64,000 nt of DNA from DASWHK01 sp036398215. GTDB taxonomy: Bacteria > Acidobacteriota > UBA890. This document shows positions 45,483 to 53,501 of the stretch, one piece after another (position 1 is the first letter of the stretch; the number at the start of each line of letters is the position of its first letter). The notes beneath the pieces are model-generated. The model ran no database searches. It was given only the letters and a program-made list of their open reading frames with translations, and was not told where the DNA came from. The stretch is from NCBI GenBank assembly GCA_036398215.1, contig DASWHK010000258.1:1-64000 (forward strand), read 5' to 3'. A program made the translations under genes and the position numbers.

Positions 45483-46418
45483 TCATCGCGTCTGCGGATC
45501 CGAGTCGTCGGCCTCGGGTTGGTCCGTGGGAATCTCGGAGTAGGCGCCCGAGACGGTGGCGGCGAGCAGGTCGGCCGGCAGCAGGTAACGGATGGCGCGG
45601 GACAGCGTCTCCTTGAGCTCGGAGCGCGGCACCACCAGGTCGAGCATGCCGTGCTCGAGGAGGAACTCGCTGCGCTGAAAGCCCTCCGGGAGCTTCTCGC
45701 GGATGCTCTGCTCGATGACCCGCGGCCCCGCGAACCCGATCAGGGCCCGCGGCTCGGCGATGTTCAGGTCCCCGAGCATCGCGAACGAGGCGGTGACACC
45801 GCCGGTGGTCGGATCGGTGAGCACCGAGATGAAAGGCAACCGGGCGGCGGCGAGTCGGGCGAGCGCGCCGGAGATCTTGGCCATCTGCATCAGCGACAGG
45901 GCCCCCTCCTGCATGCGCGCCCCGCCGGAGCTCGCGACGATCACCAGCGGCCGCTGGCTCGCCAACGCCCGCTCGATCGCCCGGGTGATCTTCTCGCCGA
46001 CCACCGAGCCCATGCTGCCGCCCATGAAGCCGTACTCCATCACCACGACGATCGCCGGGACGCCGTCGATGGTCGACTCGACGGTGACCACCGCGTCCTT
46101 GCGCCCGGTGCGCTTCTGGTACTCGCGCAGCCGCTTCGCGTAGGGCTTGGTATCGGCGAAGCCGAGCGCGTCGACCGGCTCGATCTGGGCGTCGAGCTCC
46201 TCCCAGGCGCCATCGTCGCAGAGCAGCTCCAGCCGTTCCCGCGCCGAGATTCGGAAGTGGTAGTTGCACTTCGGACAGACATTGGCGTTGCGCCCGACTT
46301 CCTTGCGGTAGATGAACTCCCCGCAGTGGTTGCACTTGGTCCACAGGCCCTCCGGCATGTCGACCTTGCGGTCGCCGACCGGACGCTTGCTGCCACCCTT
46401 GTTGCGGAACCAGGCCAT
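45483..46418 (-). CDS. accD: Acetyl-CoA carboxylase carboxyltransferase subunit beta
   Basis: A 311-residue carboxyltransferase beta subunit for malonyl-CoA synthesis. The N-terminal C4 zinc ribbon is CNHC...CPKC (CNHCGEFIYRKEVGRNANVC spans most of it). The crotonase-fold region has VVVMEYGFMGGSMGSVVGEK, VIVASSGGARMQEGALSLMQ, LPFISVLTDPTTGGVTASFA and GFAGPRVIEQSIREKLPEGF. It has its own promoter and is the first gene of an accD-folC-lptD-GDP-sugar run. Confidence 0.96.
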   Translation of the reverse strand: MAWFRNKGGSKRPVGDRKVDMPEGLWTKCNHCGEFIYRKEVGRNANVCPKCNYHFRISARERLELLCDDGAWEELDAQIEPVDALGFADTKPYAKRLREYQKRTGRKDAVVTVESTIDGVPAIVVVMEYGFMGGSMGSVVGEKITRAIERALASQRPLVIVASSGGARMQEGALSLMQMAKISGALARLAAARLPFISVLTDPTTGGVTASFAMLGDLNIAEPRALIGFAGPRVIEQSIREKLPEGFQRSEFLLEHGMLDLVVPRSELKETLSRAIRYLLPADLLAATVSGAYSEIPTDQPEADDSDPQTR

Positions 46419-46526
46419 CGGAGGTCAGCTCGGGCCCGGGCGGCGCCGGCGAGATTCGGCGAGCCCGGTGGGGGGCGGAACGGGGAAATCCTGGGGAAAG
46501 ATCCGCCGGGAAGCGAACATGAAAGG

Positions 46527-46556
46527 ATGCTATCGACCCCGTCGGCGGGCAGTCAA
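46527..46556 (-). promoter_or_regulatory. Sigma-70 promoter of accD
   Basis: Minus strand: TTGACT (46551-46556), 18-bp spacer, TAGCAT (46527-46532), about 108 bp upstream of the accD ATG. Its -35 lies 5 bp from the -35 of the divergent mtnA promoter. Confidence 0.65.
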
Positions 46557-46561
46557 GCGCG

Positions 46562-46590
46562 TTGCGCCGCCGTGTCCGGCTGGCTACTGT
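46562..46590 (+). promoter_or_regulatory. Candidate sigma-70 promoter of mtnA
   Basis: TTGCGC (46562-46567), 17-bp spacer, TACTGT (46585-46590), 94 bp upstream of the mtnA ATG and back to back with the accD promoter. Confidence 0.45.
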
Positions 46591-46684
46591 GCTAGCCGGG
46601 CCGTCTCAACGGGTCACGGAGCGAGCGCCGGGGGCGGGCCGTGGCGGGCGACGACGCGCGTCCCGGAATGGGGACCGAAGCGCA

Positions 46685-47731
<1,047 letters not shown>

Positions 47732-47740
47732 CGGCTCCCG

Positions 47741-48763
47741 ATGTTGGTGCTCGGCATCGAGACCTCCTGCGACGAGACCGCGGCCGCGATCGTCGCCGAC
47801 GGCGTCCGCGTGCGCAGCAACATCGTCTCCAGCCAGGTCGACCACGCGGCCTTCGGCGGCGTCGTGCCGGAGCTGGCGGCGCGCCGGCACGTCGAGAGCC
47901 TGCCGTGGGTGGTCGAGGCCGCCTTGCGCACCGCCTCCGTCGATTGGCGCGATGTCGAAGGCATCGGGATCACCCGCGGGCCGGGCCTGGTGGGGGCGCT
48001 TCTCACCGGCTGGTGCTACGGTCGCGCCGCGGCGCGCGCCGTCGACATCCCCTGGGTCGGCGTCAACCATCTCGCCGCCCACGTCCACGGCGCCTTGATG
48101 CCGCCGCTGGAAGCGGGTACCCGCGTGGACTTTCCGCTGCTCGCGCTGGTGGTCTCCGGCGGACATACGGCCCTGCACCGGCTCGACGCCGAGGGCGGCT
48201 TCCAGCGGCTCGGCGAGACGCTCGACGATGCCGCCGGCGAGGCGTTCGACAAGGTCGCGGCGCTGCTCGGGCTCGGCTACCCGGGCGGGCCGGTGATCGA
48301 TCGGCTCGCCGCGCGCGGCGATCCGCAGGCGGTGCCCTTGCCGCGGGCGCGCCTCGACAACCCGATGGACTTCTCCTTTTCGGGGCTGAAGACGGCAGTG
48401 CGCCGCGAGGCGCTGGCCCGTGGCCTGCGCCCCGGCCGCAGCGAAGATCCCCAGGTGCTCGACCTGGTGGCCTCGTTCCAGCTCGCCGTCATCGACGCGC
48501 TGGTCGCCGCCACCGACGCCGCCCTCCGCCGGCAGCCGGTTCGCGGGCTGGCGGTCGCCGGCGGCGTCGCCGCCAACCGCGCCCTTCGCGCCCGCATGGA
48601 GGAGCTCGCCAGTGGCCACGGGTTGCCCCTCTACCTGTCGCCGCCGGAGCTCTCGACCGACAACGCCGCGATGGTGGCGGGGCAGGCCTGGAGCCGCTTG
48701 GCGGCGGGCGAGGCCGACGGCTTCGACCTGACCGTGCGGGCGAGCTGGCCGCTGGGCGGGTGA
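47741..48763 (+). CDS. tsaD: tRNA N6-adenosine threonylcarbamoyltransferase
   Basis: A 340-residue Kae1/TsaD protein that transfers the threonylcarbamoyl group to A37 of ANN-decoding tRNAs. Motifs are MLVLGIETSCDETAAAIV, GVVPELAARRHVESLP, the metal site VNHLAAHVHGALM, LALVVSGGHTALHRL, LDDAAGEAFDKVAALLGLGY, FSFSGLKTAV and VAGGVAANRALRARM, with DNAAMVAGQAW near the end. Its stop overlaps the GTG start of the ROK gene. TsaB and TsaE are not in the window. Confidence 0.96.
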   Translation: MLVLGIETSCDETAAAIVADGVRVRSNIVSSQVDHAAFGGVVPELAARRHVESLPWVVEAALRTASVDWRDVEGIGITRGPGLVGALLTGWCYGRAAARAVDIPWVGVNHLAAHVHGALMPPLEAGTRVDFPLLALVVSGGHTALHRLDAEGGFQRLGETLDDAAGEAFDKVAALLGLGYPGGPVIDRLAARGDPQAVPLPRARLDNPMDFSFSGLKTAVRREALARGLRPGRSEDPQVLDLVASFQLAVIDALVAATDAALRRQPVRGLAVAGGVAANRALRARMEELASGHGLPLYLSPPELSTDNAAMVAGQAWSRLAAGEADGFDLTVRASWPLGG

Positions 48764-49665
48764 GCGCTAAAGTGGGCGAGACGGCCATCGGCGTCGATAT
48801 CGGCGCCACGCGCACCAAGATGGTGGTGCTGGCGGATTCCGGCGAGGTGCTCGACAGCCGCGAGCTCGCCTCGAACTTCCGCTCGCCGAAGGCGGTGGTG
48901 GCGGCGGTCGCCGCGGCGATCGCCGATTGGGCCGGCGACGGCGAAGGGGCGCGAGCGGCGGCCATCGGCCTGGCAGTGCCGGGCCTGGTGGAGCGCTCGA
49001 CCGGCACGGTGCTGCGGGCCCCCAACCTGCTCGCCCTCGAGGGCTTCGGGATCGGCCCGGCGCTGGTCGCCGCGACCGGCCTGCCGGTGAGCCTCGACAA
49101 CGACGCCAACGCCGCCGGGCTCGCCGAAGCGGTGCTCGGCGCCGCCGCCGGCTGTGAGGCCGCGGTATGCCTGACGGTCGGCACCGGCGTCGGCGGCGCC
49201 ATCGTCCACGGCGGACGTCTGTGGCGCGGCCCCGGCGGGCTGGCCGGCGAGCTCGGCCGCCTGATCCTCGACCCCGAAGGCCGCGTCCACTTCGAAGAGC
49301 AGGTCGGCGCGGCGGCGGTCGTTGCCGCCTACGCGCGGCGGGCCGGGGCGCCGCCGGGGGACATCGACGCCGAGCGGGTCGGCGAGCGGGCGGCGGCGGG
49401 CGACCGAGCCGCCCGCGAAGCGCTGGCGGAATGCGGTCGCCATCTGGGGGTCGGTCTGGCGATCCTGATGAACCTGCTGAACCCGCAGCGTATCGTCGTC
49501 GGCGGCGGCGTCGCCAGCGCCGGCGAATGGCTCCTGGAGCCCGCCCGCGAGGAGGCCGCGCGGCGGGCGTGGGGCGAGGCATGGGAGCAGTGCGAGGTGG
49601 TGCCGGCGCAGCTCGGCGCCCGGGCGGGGGCGATCGGTGCCGCCCTGTTGTGCTGGCATGATTGA
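48760..49665 (+). CDS. ROK-family sugar kinase (glucokinase-like) lacking the zinc motif
   Basis: A 301-residue ROK protein. The phosphate loop IGVDIGATRTKMVVLADSG, AIGLAVPGLVERSTGTV, the catalytic region LPVSLDNDANAAGLAEAVLG (Asp of DND) and LTVGTGVGGAIVHGGRLWRG are present. The usual zinc-binding signature is absent: the GELGH histidine is Arg (GELGRLIL) and the CxCGxxGCxE cysteines are replaced by DPEGRVHFEEQVG. No helix-turn-helix precedes it, so it is a kinase rather than a repressor. A glucokinase role is a guess from family. GTG 48760 overlaps the tsaD stop. Confidence 0.82.
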   Translation: MSAKVGETAIGVDIGATRTKMVVLADSGEVLDSRELASNFRSPKAVVAAVAAAIADWAGDGEGARAAAIGLAVPGLVERSTGTVLRAPNLLALEGFGIGPALVAATGLPVSLDNDANAAGLAEAVLGAAAGCEAAVCLTVGTGVGGAIVHGGRLWRGPGGLAGELGRLILDPEGRVHFEEQVGAAAVVAAYARRAGAPPGDIDAERVGERAAAGDRAAREALAECGRHLGVGLAILMNLLNPQRIVVGGGVASAGEWLLEPAREEAARRAWGEAWEQCEVVPAQLGARAGAIGAALLCWHD

Positions 49666-49672
49666 ATGCTCC

Positions 49673-49713
49673 GCAGGCCCGTTGGCAAAGCATGGTTTCA
49701 CCGCGGCCTGCTG
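49673..49713 (-). repeat. Dispersed intergenic repeat, copy E (hairpin form)
   Basis: Read on the minus strand, AGCAGGCCGCGGTGAAACCA matches the repeat head, and a GCAGGCC / GGCCTGC pair at the two ends makes a 7-bp stem with a 25-base loop. It lies between the ROK gene and lepB. Confidence 0.55.
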
Positions 49714-49773
49714 TTGGGCTACATTAGCTGTCAAATTGGTGCATTACCTCGTCGTGATCGGGGCTGCACATCC

Positions 49774-49791
49774 ATGAGCAACAACGAATAG
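49774..49791 (+). other. Five-codon mini-ORF immediately before lepB
   Basis: ATG AGC AAC AAC GAA TAG (MSNNE) ends 2 bp before the lepB ATG. No Shine-Dalgarno sequence is evident for either. It could couple translation to lepB, or be chance. Confidence 0.2.
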
Positions 49792-49793
49792 AA

Positions 49794-50453
49794 ATGCAGA
49801 AATCGACCCTCCGCGAGTACACCGAATCGATCCTCATCGCCGCGATCCTGGCGCTCTTCATCCGCAGCTTCGTCTTTCAGGCCTTCAAGATCCCGACCGG
49901 GTCGATGGAGGACAACCTGCTGGTCGGCGACCACATCCTGGTGAACAAGTTCATCTACGGCCCCACCGCCACGCCGCTGGAGGAATGGTTGCTGCCGGTG
50001 CGGCCGCTGGAACGCCAGGACGTGATCGTGTTTCGCGCCCCCCAGGAGCCCGACAAGGACTTCATCAAGCGGGTCATCGGCTTGCCCGGCGAGAGCGTCG
50101 TGGTCGAGGGTGGCGATGTCGTCGTCGACGGCAAGCCGATCGACGACCCCTTTGCCAACCACAAGGCCTCGTTCGGCAGCTTCCACGACACCCGGGAGCC
50201 GATCGAGGTCCCCCCGGGCGAGTTCTTCGTGATGGGCGACAACCGCGAGAACAGCCGTGACTCCCGCTACTGGGGCACGGTCCCGAGGGCGTACATCAAG
50301 GGCAAGGCGATGCTGGTGTACTGGTCCTACGAGTCCGACGAGCAGTCGTATGTCAGCACCGGTCTGGCCGACAGCCTACGGCAGTTCGGCAACGTGATCC
50401 TGCATTTCTTCACCCGCACGCGCTGGGAGCGGACCTTTCAGATCATTCGCTAG
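49794..50453 (+). CDS. lepB: Signal peptidase I
   Basis: A 219-residue membrane serine protease that removes signal peptides. One N-terminal helix (about 10-29, ESILIAAILALFIRSFVF) is followed by the nucleophile Ser37 in PTGSMEDNLLVGD. The general base Lys92 lies in DFIKRVIGLPGESVVVEGG, and box E is GDNRENSRDSRYWGTVP. Its TAG stop is shared with the first bases of a repeat copy. The next gene resembles DUF4845, and lepB-DUF4845 is a known neighbour pair in proteobacteria. Confidence 0.95.
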   Translation: MQKSTLREYTESILIAAILALFIRSFVFQAFKIPTGSMEDNLLVGDHILVNKFIYGPTATPLEEWLLPVRPLERQDVIVFRAPQEPDKDFIKRVIGLPGESVVVEGGDVVVDGKPIDDPFANHKASFGSFHDTREPIEVPPGEFFVMGDNRENSRDSRYWGTVPRAYIKGKAMLVYWSYESDEQSYVSTGLADSLRQFGNVILHFFTRTRWERTFQIIR

Positions 50454-50498
50454 CAATCCGTGGTGAAACCCCGATGGGTCTGGTTGCGGCGATAAAAG
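50451..50498 (+). repeat. Dispersed intergenic repeat, copy C
   Basis: TAGCAATCCGTGGTGAAACC is followed by CCGATGGGTCTGGTTGCGGC and GATAAAAG. The first TAG is the lepB stop codon. It ends 22 bp before the next gene. Confidence 0.8.
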
Positions 50499-50520
50499 GC
50501 GGTCAAGGAAGGGGGAAGGG

Positions 50521-50952
50521 ATGAGCGAGCGACGCAATACCAACCACTGCGGTGGGGCGAGCCTACCGGCGTGGAGGCAGCAGTCGGGTAAAGCGACGAT
50601 TCGCGGCCTGATCGGCCTGCTGCTGATCGTCGGTCTCATCTACGCGGGGTACAAGTTCATTCCCGTGCGTGCCGCCGCCTACCAGTTCGCCGACGCCGTA
50701 CGCGACGAAGTGGTGTTCGCCGGAGGCCGCAGAGGCGCCCGGCGAGCGACCGACGACACGATCCGGCAGAACCTCCTGGAGCAGGCGCGGATGCTGAACC
50801 TGCCCGTCGGCGCGGGCGACATCCAGATCACCCGGCCGGGCGCCAAGTACATCAGCATCGACGTGACCTATACGGTCCCCGTCGAGCTCATCGGCGGCTA
50901 CGTGTTCAACTGGACCTTCAGCCCGCACTCCGAAGGCCCGTTGATCTTCTGA
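50521..50952 (+). CDS. DUF4845-like single-pass membrane protein
   Basis: A 143-residue protein with a polar N-terminus, one membrane helix (IRGLIGLLLIVGLIYAGYKF, about 27-46) and an extracytoplasmic domain of about 95 residues. The end, YISIDVTYTVPVELIGGYVF...WTFSP, reads as a beta-rich DUF4845-like pattern. The assignment rests on topology and on the position after lepB. Its function is unknown. The 67-bp gap to lepB is almost filled by a repeat copy. Confidence 0.65.
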   Translation: MSERRNTNHCGGASLPAWRQQSGKATIRGLIGLLLIVGLIYAGYKFIPVRAAAYQFADAVRDEVVFAGGRRGARRATDDTIRQNLLEQARMLNLPVGAGDIQITRPGAKYISIDVTYTVPVELIGGYVFNWTFSPHSEGPLIF

Positions 50953-51015
50953 GCGGCTCGAAGCGTCCAATCGGCAGCGCCGCCGCCACGCCTCGCGGCC
51001 GTGTTGTGGCGCGGC

Positions 51016-51312
51016 TCAGCGCAGGCGCCGGGCGAGGTCGAAGAGCGATTGCACCAGGGCGCGCTGCAGGAACACGATGATCACCAGGACCACAAGCGGC
51101 GAGATATCGATCCCCGACATCGGCGGCAGGCGGCGGCGGATCGGCCGCAGGATCGGCTCCGTGGTCGTGTACAGGAACTGGACGATCGGGTTGTAGGGGC
51201 TGGCCTGGACCCACGAGATCACCGCGCGCGCGAAGACCAGGATCAGCAAGAAGGTCAACCCCATGTTCAGGATGTAGGCTATCGCCTCCAGCAGGTTGGC
51301 AACTATGAACAC
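51016..51312 (-). CDS. yggT: YggT family membrane protein
   Basis: A 98-residue protein with two helices flanking the family motif: NMGLTFLLILVFARAVISWV, then SPYNPIVQFLYTTTEPILRP and IRRRLPPMSGIDISPLVVLV. Members (YlmG in Gram-positives) are linked to division and osmotic tolerance. It follows yggS on the same strand by 46 bp. In Firmicutes these two genes sit downstream of ftsZ; here they form a separate pair. Confidence 0.9.
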   Translation of the reverse strand: MFIVANLLEAIAYILNMGLTFLLILVFARAVISWVQASPYNPIVQFLYTTTEPILRPIRRRLPPMSGIDISPLVVLVIIVFLQRALVQSLFDLARRLR

Positions 51313-51358
51313 TGCGAGCTCCTGTCCCGTGGTGGTGGCGGAGACGATCTCGATGACA

Positions 51359-52039
51359 TTATCGGGGGCGCTCCCCGAAGATTGCCGTCCCGACGCGTAC
51401 GATCGTAGCGCCTTCCTCGATGGCGACCTCGAAATCGCCGCTCATCCCCATCGACAATCCTAGCTCCCCGAGCGCCGGCTCGGCGCGCTGCACCCGATCC
51501 CGCAGCTCGCGGAGGCCGGCGAAATAGGGCCGCGCCGCCTGCGGATCGGGATCATAGGGGGCCATGCGCATCAGGCCGCGCAGCGACAGCCCCTCAGCGA
51601 CGGCGACCGCACGGCAGAGCGTCGCCACCTCGTCGATCGTCCGGCCGTCCGCGGCCTCGGCATCCACCTGCACGTAGATTCCGATCGCCCGGCCGTCCGC
51701 GGCCGCGGCGCTCGCGAGCCGCCCCACCAGCTCGGTGCGGCTCAGCGAGTGGATGGTGTCGAAAAGCCTGGCGGCCAGCGCCGCCTTGTTGCTCTGCAGG
51801 GGGCCTATGAAGTGCCACTCGGCCGCGCCGCGGACGAGCGGCATCTTCTCGTCGGCCTCCTGGACCCGGCTCTCGCCGAGCCGGCGGACGCCGGCGGCGA
51901 TGGCGGCGTCGATCCTCTCGGGACCGACCCGCTTGGAGACGGCGAGCAGCTCGACGGCGGCCGGATCGCGTCCGGCGCGCCTCGCGGCGGCCTCGATGCG
52001 CTTCCGAACCGCCTCCAGATTGGCGCCGATGTCACCCAT
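51359..52039 (-). CDS. yggS: Pyridoxal phosphate homeostasis protein, YggS family
   Basis: A 226-residue single-domain PLP-binding protein (PLPHP). Lys36 in LLAVSKRVG is the PLP lysine. GESRVQEADEKMP, WHFIGPLQSNKAA and HSLSRTELVGRLASA follow, with the phosphate site LGLSMGMSGDFEVAIEEGAT and VRVGTAIFGER at the C-terminus. ATG 52039 gives the family length; a longer upstream frame is Arg/Pro-rich and unlikely. It is divergent from the ECF sigma gene. Confidence 0.94.
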   Translation of the reverse strand: MGDIGANLEAVRKRIEAAARRAGRDPAAVELLAVSKRVGPERIDAAIAAGVRRLGESRVQEADEKMPLVRGAAEWHFIGPLQSNKAALAARLFDTIHSLSRTELVGRLASAAAADGRAIGIYVQVDAEAADGRTIDEVATLCRAVAVAEGLSLRGLMRMAPYDPDPQAARPYFAGLRELRDRVQRAEPALGELGLSMGMSGDFEVAIEEGATIVRVGTAIFGERPR

Positions 52040-52172
52040 TCCGGGGGATGGTAGCATCGGCCGCCAAGGTCGTCGCCGCGCCGGGAAACGGACGTTACCA
52101 GGGCTTCGGGCAGGGGAGAGAAGGCGCCGGGGTCCGGCACTCGTACGCTCCATTCATGCGGACGCAAGCCGG

Positions 52173-52199
52173 CTGGCAGTCGCCGGGGCAGTCTGCCAG
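52173..52199. promoter_or_regulatory. Inverted repeat upstream of the ECF sigma gene
   Basis: CTGGCAG and CTGCCAG flank a 13-base spacer, 16 bp before the candidate -35. It is a possible operator or the hairpin of an upstream transcript. Confidence 0.35.
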
Positions 52200-52215
52200 A
52201 GGAGGTCCTGGTGGT

Positions 52216-52240
52216 GAAACAACCCCGGCTGTCCGGCCGT
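52216..52240 (+). promoter_or_regulatory. Candidate ECF-type promoter, possibly autoregulated
   Basis: GAAAC (52216-52220), a 17-bp spacer and CGT followed by AAAAC (52238-52245) resemble the GGAAC-N16/17-CGT promoters of ECF sigma factors. It lies just upstream of the ECF gene, leaving a leader of about 15 nt. Confidence 0.48.
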
Positions 52241-52264
52241 AAAACTACCGGTGATGGCTAGTTA

Positions 52265-52855
52265 ATGGACCAGGACGATCGAGCGATCGTTGCCGCGGTG
52301 CTCGGAGGCCAGCAACACCGCTTCGCGGAGCTGGTCACGCGTTACCAGTCTCAGATCGTCAACTACGTTTGCCGGATGCTGGGGAACTACGAGGATGCCG
52401 TGGACCTGTCACAAGACGTGTTTCTGAAGGCCTACTCGGCTCTCGGCAGCTACAAGCCGCAGTACCCGTTTGCCGCCTGGCTGTTCCGGATCGCCCGCAA
52501 CGCGGCGATCGACGAGATCCGCAAGCGCCGAGTGGTCACGGTGTCGTTGGATGCCCCGGTGGAGCTCGAAGACGGCTCGGTCGGCCGCGAGGTCGAATCC
52601 CCCGGCCTCGACCCGGAGGAGGCCTACCTCGGCGTCGAGCTCGGCGACCGGGTCTCGGCGGCGATCGACGAGCTACCGGAGAAGTACCGCGAAGCGATCA
52701 TCTTGCGCCACGCGGCCGAGCTGTCCTACGACGAGATCGCCGAGGCCCTGGAGCTGCCGCTCGGCACCGTCAAGACGCGGATCTTCCGCGCCCGCGACGC
52801 CCTGCGGCGGTCGTTGGGCGATCTGCTCGACGACGACTCGGAAAAGGCCACGTGA
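52265..52855 (+). CDS. ECF-family RNA polymerase sigma factor (RpoE-like)
   Basis: A 196-residue sigma factor with only regions 2 and 4. Region 2 spans about 20-90: FAELVTRYQSQIVNYVCRML, DLSQDVFLKAYSALGSYKP and FAAWLFRIARNAAIDEIRKR. Region 4 has AAIDELPEKYREAIILRHAA and the helix-turn-helix LSYDEIAEALELPLGTVKTR. It resembles RpoE/AlgU groups that respond to envelope stress. The next gene encodes a zinc-finger anti-sigma factor starting at its stop codon, so regulated sequestration is expected, and a self-type promoter may lie upstream. Confidence 0.93.
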   Translation: MDQDDRAIVAAVLGGQQHRFAELVTRYQSQIVNYVCRMLGNYEDAVDLSQDVFLKAYSALGSYKPQYPFAAWLFRIARNAAIDEIRKRRVVTVSLDAPVELEDGSVGREVESPGLDPEEAYLGVELGDRVSAAIDELPEKYREAIILRHAAELSYDEIAEALELPLGTVKTRIFRARDALRRSLGDLLDDDSEKAT

Positions 52856-53466
52856 ACGCCATGACGAGCCAGCAACATCCCGATCGCGACAGCCTCAACG
52901 CCTATCTCGAGGAAGCGCTGTCGATCGACGCCACCCAGTGGCTCCGCCACCACCTCGCGGGTTGCGGCGAGTGCCGGGCCCGGCTCGAGCAGGAGCGAGC
53001 CTTCCTGCGCCGGCTCGACGGTCTGCGCACGGTCGAGGTGCCGGTGGATTTCACCGCCGGCGTCATGGCGCGGGTGGCGCAATACCCGGCCTACCAGCCC
53101 GCCACCGAGGTGTCCTTGCAACGTCTGGCGGTCTGGGCCGGCAGCCTCGCCGCCTTGCTGGTGCTCGGGCTGGGCATCGGGGGGTGGCTCTTGATGACCT
53201 CGCCGGCCGAGGGTCAGGAGGCGGCGGGGTACGCCTCCAACGGCATCGTCGCCGCGGCCCAGGCCGCCAAGAACGTGTACCTGTGGGGCGTCGAGGCGGT
53301 CGAGACGGCCAGACCGCTGGTGCAACCGATCGGCACGCTGCTGACCGGGATCCTCGAGTATGTCCGCGGCAGCAGCCTGGCGTTCCAGCTCGCCGTGCTG
53401 CTGATCACCGTGGCCCTCAACTACTTGTTCACGCGCATGGTACTCAACTATCAGCGGCGGCAATGA
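52852..53466 (+). CDS. Membrane anti-sigma factor with zf-HC2 domain
   Basis: A 204-residue protein. The N-terminal zinc anti-sigma domain shows WLRHHLAGCGECRARLEQER, giving the HX3CX2C pattern (His34, Cys38, Cys41). A membrane helix follows (LAVWAGSLAALLVLGLGIGG, about 88-110), then a linker, and a second hydrophobic segment near the end (AFQLAVLLITVALNYLF). It should hold the ECF sigma at the membrane until a signal inactivates it. GTG 52852 overlaps the sigma stop with AGG 4 bp upstream; ATG 52861 is an alternative. Confidence 0.88.
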   Translation: MNAMTSQQHPDRDSLNAYLEEALSIDATQWLRHHLAGCGECRARLEQERAFLRRLDGLRTVEVPVDFTAGVMARVAQYPAYQPATEVSLQRLAVWAGSLAALLVLGLGIGGWLLMTSPAEGQEAAGYASNGIVAAAQAAKNVYLWGVEAVETARPLVQPIGTLLTGILEYVRGSSLAFQLAVLLITVALNYLFTRMVLNYQRRQ

Positions 53467-53501
53467 GACCGGAAGGCAGGCGGGCGAGGAGGCGTTGCAC
53501 C

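Noticed and set aside
41664..46595. A 1643-codon open frame on the plus strand
   Set aside because: It is antisense to lptD, folC and accD, which have full family motifs. The translation is a composition-biased shadow rich in Gly, Ala, Glu, Asp and Arg, produced by high GC at third codon positions.
49720..49725. TACATT as a lepB -10 box
   Set aside because: The only -35 at suitable distance is TTTCAC, a poor match lying inside a repeat copy.
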